From positions 310,001 to 374,000 of the forward strand of contig JAFDVQ010000005.1 in NCBI GenBank assembly GCA_018268915.1: DNA of 64,000 bases, read 5' to 3'. Every line of letters begins with the position of its first letter. Position 1 is the first letter of the stretch. The position numbers were made by a program, and so were the translations under genes. The DNA is from Acidobacteriota bacterium. GTDB taxonomy: Bacteria > Acidobacteriota > Terriglobia > Terriglobales > Acidobacteriaceae. Shown piece by piece: positions 59,601 through 64,000 of this stretch. The notes under the pieces were generated by a model that was not told where the DNA came from, did no database searches, and was given only the letters and a program-made list of their open reading frames with translations.

Positions 59601-59955
59601 TTGCTCCGCCTTCGCTCCAATACTGATGAGGGCACGGAACCATCTGTGTGTGAGGACACGACCTCACTCAGATCGCCCCCCGCTTCAGCGTGGGGAAAGC
59701 TGCAGAGTTTGGTGGTCGAGTCCTGTAGGGACGGCGAACTTCGCCGTGCGTAACGATTCACCTCACTTGTCCAATCACCTGCCTAGTAAGGGCAGTCGAG
59801 CTTGGGAGTCGAGAGATCCATCCGTGAAACTTCACCGAATGCATCCCACCCCCAACCACCGCATCTCAGGCTCCGTGTGACATCAATCACCCCGCCTTTA
59901 ACATTCCGCTGCTAGCCTGAAATGTCACACCACTTCCCCTACGAGGTGCCCCCAA
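59601..59955. other. Intergenic stretch with two small hairpins
   Basis: No gene supported. Hairpins: CCCCCCGC-TTCA-GCGTGGGG (about 59677-59696, like the stem of the repeat at 62456) and a perfect ACGGCGAA-C-TTCGCCGT (59731-59747) preceded by TGTAGGG. The last 40 bases lead into the phosphoketolase gene. Confidence 0.55.
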
Positions 59956-62379
59956 ATGACCGCGAAGACTGGAACCAATGCGCCCCCCGAAAACATCGTC
60001 AACGAAAGCACCCAGGGCCCCCTCTCCCCCGATCAACTCCAGAAAATCAACGCCTACTTCCGCGCCGCTAACTACTTATCCGTCGGACAGATATACCTAA
60101 AGGACAATCCGCTGCTTGAACGTCCTCTCACCCTCGACGACGTCAAGCCGCGACTCCTCGGACACTGGGGCACAACCCCCGGCCTCAACTTCCTCTACGC
60201 CCACTGGAATCGACTCATCAAAGAGCGCCATCTCGACATGATCTACATCATCGGCCCGGGACACGGCGGTCCCGGCCTCGTGGCGAACACCTATCTCGAA
60301 GGCTCTTACTCCGAGATCTACCCTCACATCGAACAGAATCGCGACGGCATCAAGCGCCTCTTCCGTCAATTCAGCTGGCCCTATGGAATACCCAGCCACG
60401 TCGCCCCCGAAACTCCCGGCTCTATCCACGAGGGCGGCGAACTCGGCTACTCCCTCGTTCACGCCTACGGTGCAGCCTTCGACAATCCCAACCTCATCGT
60501 CGCCTGCGTCGTCGGTGACGGCGAAGCCGAAACCGGCCCCCTCGCCACCAGCTGGCACTCCAACAAGTTCCTCAATCCTGCCACCGACGGCGCGGTCCTG
60601 CCCATCCTCCATCTAAACGGCTACAAGATCGCCAATCCAACCGTTCTGGCCCGCATACCTCATGCGGAACTTGAAGACCTGATGCGCGGCTACGGATACG
60701 AGCCCTACACGCTCGAAGGCGACGATCCGCTCGCTATGCACCAGAAAGCCGCCGCAATCTTCGACCAGATGTTCGATCGCATCGCCGAAATTCAGAAGGC
60801 CGCCCGCGAAGGCAAATCAACCGAACGTCCAGCCTGGCCCATGCTCATCATGCGCACTCCCAAGGGCTGGACCGGGCCCAAAGAAGTCGACGGCAAGCCC
60901 GTCGAGAATACCTGGCGCGCTCATCAGGTTCCCTTCAGCGAACTCCGCGAGAAACCCGACCACCTTCGCCTCCTCGAAGACTGGATGCGCAGCTACAAGC
61001 CCGAAGAGCTCTTCGACGACGAAGGCGCATTCAGCTCCGAACTCGCCGACATCGCTCCCAAGGGCCGCCTCCGCATGGGCCTGAACGCCCACGCCAACGG
61101 CGGGCTCCTCTGGCAGCCTCTCCGCATCCCCAGCTTCCGCGACTTCGCCGTGAAGGTAGATACACCGGGCGCGACCATCGCCGAATCCACCCGCATCCTA
61201 GGCAAGCTTCTCCAGGCCGTCATGCAGGCCAACAGCGACTCAAAGAACTTCCGCGTCTTCGGTCCCGACGAAACCGCCAGCAACCGCATCGGCGACGTCA
61301 TCAATGGCACCGGCAAAACATGGATGTCCCAGACCCTCCCCGTCGACGTCGACCTCAGCCCCACCGGTCGCGTCATGGAGATCCTCAGCGAGCACATGTG
61401 CCAGGGATGGCTCGAAGGTTATCTCCTGACCGGACGCCACGGTTTCTTCAGCTGCTACGAGGCCTTCATCCACATCGTCGACTCCATGGTGAACCAGCAC
61501 GCCAAGTGGCTCAAGGTCACACGCGGCATTCCTTGGCGCAAACCCATCGCCTCACTCAACTACCTGCTAAGCTCACTCGTCTGGCGTCAGGACCACAACG
61601 GCTTCTCGCACCAGGACCCCGGCTTTATCGACCACCTCGTTAACAAGAAAGCCGACGTCGTCCGCATCTACCTCCCGCCCGACGCCAACACCTTGCTATC
61701 CGTCGCCGACCACTGCCTGCGCAGCCGCCACTACATCAACCTCATCGTCGCCGGAAAGCAGCCCGCCCCTCAGTGGCTCACCATGGATGAAGCCGTCGCG
61801 CACTGCACCACCGGCCTCGGCATCTGGAAGTGGGCCTCAAATGACAACGGCGATCCCGAAGTCATCATTGCCTGCTGCGGTGACGTGCCCACGATGGAAG
61901 CCCTCGCTGCCGTCACTCTCCTCCGCGAGCAGGCACCCGATCTCCGCGTGCGCGTCGTCAACATCGTCGACCTCATGACGCTTCAGCCGCAGTCCGAACA
62001 CCCGCACGGCCTAGCTGATGACGAGTACGACGCCATCTTCCCGCCCAAAGTACCAACCATCTTCGCCTTCCACGGATATCCGTGGGGCATCCACCGACTC
62101 ACTTATCGCCGCCATAATCACGACAACCTGCACGTTCGCGGCTACAAGGAAGAAGGCACCACCACAACACCGTTCGACATGTGCGTACTGAACAACATCG
62201 ACCGCTTCCAGCTCACGCTCGACGCCATCACGCGCGTCAAGCGGCTCGCTCCCAAGCTCGACGAAGCTCGCCAGTGGTACTCAGAACAAATTCAGCGCCA
62301 CCGCCTCTACGTCTCGGAACACGGCGAAGACCTGCCGGAAATCCAGAAGTGGGTATGGCAGACCGACAAATCGAAATAG
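59956..62379 (+). CDS. xfp: Phosphoketolase (xylulose-5-P/fructose-6-P)
   Basis: 807 residues, normal for the Xfp family. It is TPP-dependent and cleaves xylulose 5-phosphate or fructose 6-phosphate with phosphate to acetyl phosphate plus glyceraldehyde 3-phosphate or erythrose 4-phosphate. Motifs: [63 protein letters not shown] (TPP binding), [34 protein letters not shown] and [20 protein letters not shown]-ending codons. Acetate kinase follows after a repeat-rich 417-base gap and would convert the acetyl phosphate to acetate and ATP, so the two form one functional pair. Confidence 0.97.
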   Translation: MTAKTGTNAPPENIVNESTQGPLSPDQLQKINAYFRAANYLSVGQIYLKDNPLLERPLTLDDVKPRLLGHWGTTPGLNFLYAHWNRLIKERHLDMIYIIGPGHGGPGLVANTYLEGSYSEIYPHIEQNRDGIKRLFRQFSWPYGIPSHVAPETPGSIHEGGELGYSLVHAYGAAFDNPNLIVACVVGDGEAETGPLATSWHSNKFLNPATDGAVLPILHLNGYKIANPTVLARIPHAELEDLMRGYGYEPYTLEGDDPLAMHQKAAAIFDQMFDRIAEIQKAAREGKSTERPAWPMLIMRTPKGWTGPKEVDGKPVENTWRAHQVPFSELREKPDHLRLLEDWMRSYKPEELFDDEGAFSSELADIAPKGRLRMGLNAHANGGLLWQPLRIPSFRDFAVKVDTPGATIAESTRILGKLLQAVMQANSDSKNFRVFGPDETASNRIGDVINGTGKTWMSQTLPVDVDLSPTGRVMEILSEHMCQGWLEGYLLTGRHGFFSCYEAFIHIVDSMVNQHAKWLKVTRGIPWRKPIASLNYLLSSLVWRQDHNGFSHQDPGFIDHLVNKKADVVRIYLPPDANTLLSVADHCLRSRHYINLIVAGKQPAPQWLTMDEAVAHCTTGLGIWKWASNDNGDPEVIIACCGDVPTMEALAAVTLLREQAPDLRVRVVNIVDLMTLQPQSEHPHGLADDEYDAIFPPKVPTIFAFHGYPWGIHRLTYRRHNHDNLHVRGYKEEGTTTTPFDMCVLNNIDRFQLTLDAITRVKRLAPKLDEARQWYSEQIQRHRLYVSEHGEDLPEIQKWVWQTDKSK

Positions 62380-62455
62380 AAGGAGACCTGCAAAAACGCA
62401 CGGCTAGTTTCAAAGAGGTAGGCAAATGCAACAGAGCCACACCTCCCCAAGCAGC

Positions 62456-62526
62456 TGTCATCCTGAGCGCACGGGGCCCCACGCGTTTTCTTCAGCGTGG
62501 GGGTGGTAAGCGAAGGATCTGCTTTT
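62456..62526. repeat. TGTCATCCTGAG...GAAGGATCTGCTT dispersed repeat, short form (71 bp)
   Basis: Same outer ends as 3401-3508 and 7181-7288, but the centre is replaced by a different hairpin, CCCCACGC-GTTTTCTTCA-GCGTGGGG. The ends are conserved and the core is exchanged. Confidence 0.8.
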
Positions 62527-62557
62527 GTTTTGAAAAGATCGCAGCACTGAACTCTCG

Positions 62558-62588
62558 GGTGCCCCAGGTCTCGCTTTCGAGACCTGGG
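62558..62588. repeat. GGGTGCCCC-type hairpin repeat
   Basis: GGGTGCCCCAGGTCTCG with an 11-bp stem CCCAGGTCTCG (62563-62573) and CGAGACCTGGG (62578-62588). Confidence 0.75.
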
Positions 62589-62613
62589 AGGGTCTCCCGC
62601 TCACCAGAAGTGG

Positions 62614-62650
62614 CGGGTGCCCCATCCAAGCTCTGCTTGGGTGGGAAACG
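62614..62650. repeat. GGGTGCCCC-type hairpin repeat
   Basis: GGGTGCCCCATCCAAGC-TCT-GCTTGGGTGGGAAACG, an 11-bp stem with one G-T pair (62621-62631 and 62635-62645). It carries the family tail GGGAAACGAAAA. Confidence 0.75.
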
Positions 62651-62749
62651 AAAATATGGAAGACCCCAGAACACGTCACCCATCACTGCCGATCTCACAC
62701 GAAACGTCAGGGTATGACTTCACTCATGCCCCAAAACCAAACCAGAAGA

Positions 62750-62767
62750 CAGGGGCCTCAGCCCCTG
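62750..62767. repeat. GGGGCTTCAGCCCC-like palindrome
   Basis: CAGGGGC-CTCA-GCCCCTG, 7-bp stem, about 30 bases before acetate kinase. It belongs to the family seen at 2855 and 45886. Confidence 0.65.
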
Positions 62768-62796
62768 CACAAATCCAGCACGAGGTACGTTCTCAA

Positions 62797-63993
62797 ATGT
62801 CGTCTTTGCCGATTTTGGTTTTAAACAGTGGTTCCTCCTCCATCAAGTTCGCCATGTACGAAGCCGGCGAGGGCCAGCGCAACAAAATCTTCGAAGGAGC
62901 CGTCGACGGCATCGCCACCGATAACGGCAAATTCTGGATCAAGGACGCCGCAGGCAACAAACTCACCGACGAAACGCCCGACCTGCCCAACCGATCCGTA
63001 GCCTTCTCGCTCGTCGCCAAGTCCGTGCATTCCGGCAAATTTCCAAAACCGAAAGCCATTGGCCACCGCACCGTATCCGGCAGCCCCACCGTTCTCGAAA
63101 ACCAGCTCATCACTCCCGAGCTCATCGACAACCTCGACAAGTACGCCGACCTCGCCCCGCTGCACACGCCCATCGCCGTCTACATCATGCTCGAGGCCCT
63201 CAAGCTCTTTCCCGGCATTCCCAACTTCGCGGTGCTTGACACCTACTTCCATCGCACCATCTCGGATGTAGCAAAGCGCATGCCCATCCCCGACGAATAC
63301 GTCGACATGGGTGTCCGGCGTTACGGCTATCACGGCATCTCCTACGAGTCGATCATCCACCAGCTTCAACCCGACATTCCCGGCAAGCTCATCGTTGCCC
63401 ACCTCGGCAACGGCGCATCCATCTCCGCTATTCGCAACGGTCAATGCCTCGACACCTCCATGGGCCTCACACCGAGCGGCGGAATCATCAGTGCCTCGCG
63501 CACCGGTGACATCGATCCCGGCGTCGTCATCTTCATCCTCAAGCAGATCGCCAAAGCCGAACCCGACACTCTCAAAGCCGCCGACAAGCTTGAAACCGTC
63601 ATCAGCAAAAAGTCGGGCCTCGTAGGAATGAGCGGAGTCTCCAACGACATGCGCGATCTTCGCGAAGCCATCAAGCAGGGCAACGAACACGCCCGCCTCG
63701 CCGTTGACAAATTCACATCGACCATCGCCAGATGGATCGGCAGCTTCTACGCCGAACTGAACGGCCTCGACATGCTCGTCTTCACCGGCGGCATCGGCGA
63801 AAACGACATTGCATCGCGCGCCGAAATCTGCGCCAACCTAGAAGCCCTCGGCATCATCATCGATCCCGCGCGCAACAACGTCCGTGGCACCGCCACCATC
63901 TCCGCCGAAGACTCCCGCGTCATCGTCCGCGTAATCCCCCCCGCCGAAGACCTCATCATCGTCAACCACGTCATCCGCCTCTTAGGCGACTGA
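62797..63993 (+). CDS. ackA: Acetate kinase
   Basis: 398 residues, normal length. It interconverts acetyl phosphate + ADP and acetate + ATP. Motifs: LVLNSGSSSIKFAMYE at the N-terminus, GHRTVSGSP, FHRTISDVAKRMPIPDEY, RRYGYHGISYESI, HLGNGASISAIRNGQCLDTSMGLTPSGGI and FTGGIGEND. The ATG at 62797 directly precedes the conserved NSGSSS block and has GAGGT about ten bases upstream. An in-frame start at 62617 would translate through hairpin repeats. It follows phosphoketolase and completes the phosphoketolase ATP-yielding route. Confidence 0.97.
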   Translation: MSSLPILVLNSGSSSIKFAMYEAGEGQRNKIFEGAVDGIATDNGKFWIKDAAGNKLTDETPDLPNRSVAFSLVAKSVHSGKFPKPKAIGHRTVSGSPTVLENQLITPELIDNLDKYADLAPLHTPIAVYIMLEALKLFPGIPNFAVLDTYFHRTISDVAKRMPIPDEYVDMGVRRYGYHGISYESIIHQLQPDIPGKLIVAHLGNGASISAIRNGQCLDTSMGLTPSGGIISASRTGDIDPGVVIFILKQIAKAEPDTLKAADKLETVISKKSGLVGMSGVSNDMRDLREAIKQGNEHARLAVDKFTSTIARWIGSFYAELNGLDMLVFTGGIGENDIASRAEICANLEALGIIIDPARNNVRGTATISAEDSRVIVRVIPPAEDLIIVNHVIRLLGD

Positions 63994-64000
63994 CAAAAAT

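Noticed and set aside
1-64000. Search for CRISPR arrays, transposases, integrases, phage or defence genes
   Set aside because: None seen. The repeats are single hairpins at scattered sites, not regular spacer arrays.

Overview
The window looks like part of an acidobacterial chromosome (family Acidobacteriaceae or a close relative). This is inferred, not proven. The reasons are: very large outer-membrane receptors with an N-terminal carboxypeptidase-regulatory-like domain, a GC-rich C/G-ending codon style, an ADOP/MacB-like permease, an Xfp-AckA pair, DUF4097 and FG-GAP secreted proteins, and many short palindromic intergenic repeats. I see no transposase, phage gene, integrase or CRISPR array.

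Left part (0.3-13.1 kb): an HlyD-type adaptor, a DUF4097 beta-repeat protein, a 74-residue Cys protein, phosphoglycolate phosphatase, a large TonB-type receptor, a second receptor under a cobalamin riboswitch, Cu/Zn superoxide dismutase, a VOC protein, a glycine-zipper protein and tRNA-Arg(CCU). Next (13.4-18.8 kb) comes a leftward operon for a periplasmic aldehyde oxidase (2Fe-2S, molybdopterin and FAD/4Fe-4S subunits), ending in a 72-residue Cys protein with its own Shine-Dalgarno, and then pdxH.

Centre (18.8-42.4 kb): the most interesting region. A TonB-type receptor and a secreted barrel-like protein lie beside a leftward, tightly coupled six-gene operon for a hybrid NRPS/PKS product: NRPS (C-A-PCP-TE), ABC ATPase, ABC-2 permease, type II thioesterase, PKS-NRPS (KS-[no AT]-cMT-ACP-C-A-PCP) and PKS (KS-AT-KR-ACP). 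A divergent Sfp-type phosphopantetheinyl transferase sits at its head. Likely assembly order is PKS-NRPS, then PKS, then NRPS-TE. Both adenylation pockets read like glycine codes and the only AT has a malonyl-type motif. The terminal thioesterase has Cys in place of the nucleophilic Ser, and one module has lost its AT cleanly. I recognise no described product. Codon use here is visibly less C-biased than in the flanks, which suggests transfer.

Right part (42.5-64 kb): RlmN, an M16 peptidase, a pilin-like protein with a coupled LolA, an FG-GAP protein, a 691-residue unknown, a DUF1761 protein, a divergent SRPBCC/TetR-family pair with an obvious operator, a Q/P/Y-rich secreted protein, a YpfJ-like zinc peptidase, an ADOP-type permease, ProC, an acyltransferase-3 protein, and phosphoketolase plus acetate kinase, which together turn sugar phosphates into acetyl-P and then acetate with ATP.

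Three families of small palindromic repeats are scattered between genes. Their stems change by paired substitutions from copy to copy, so the fold rather than the sequence appears conserved.
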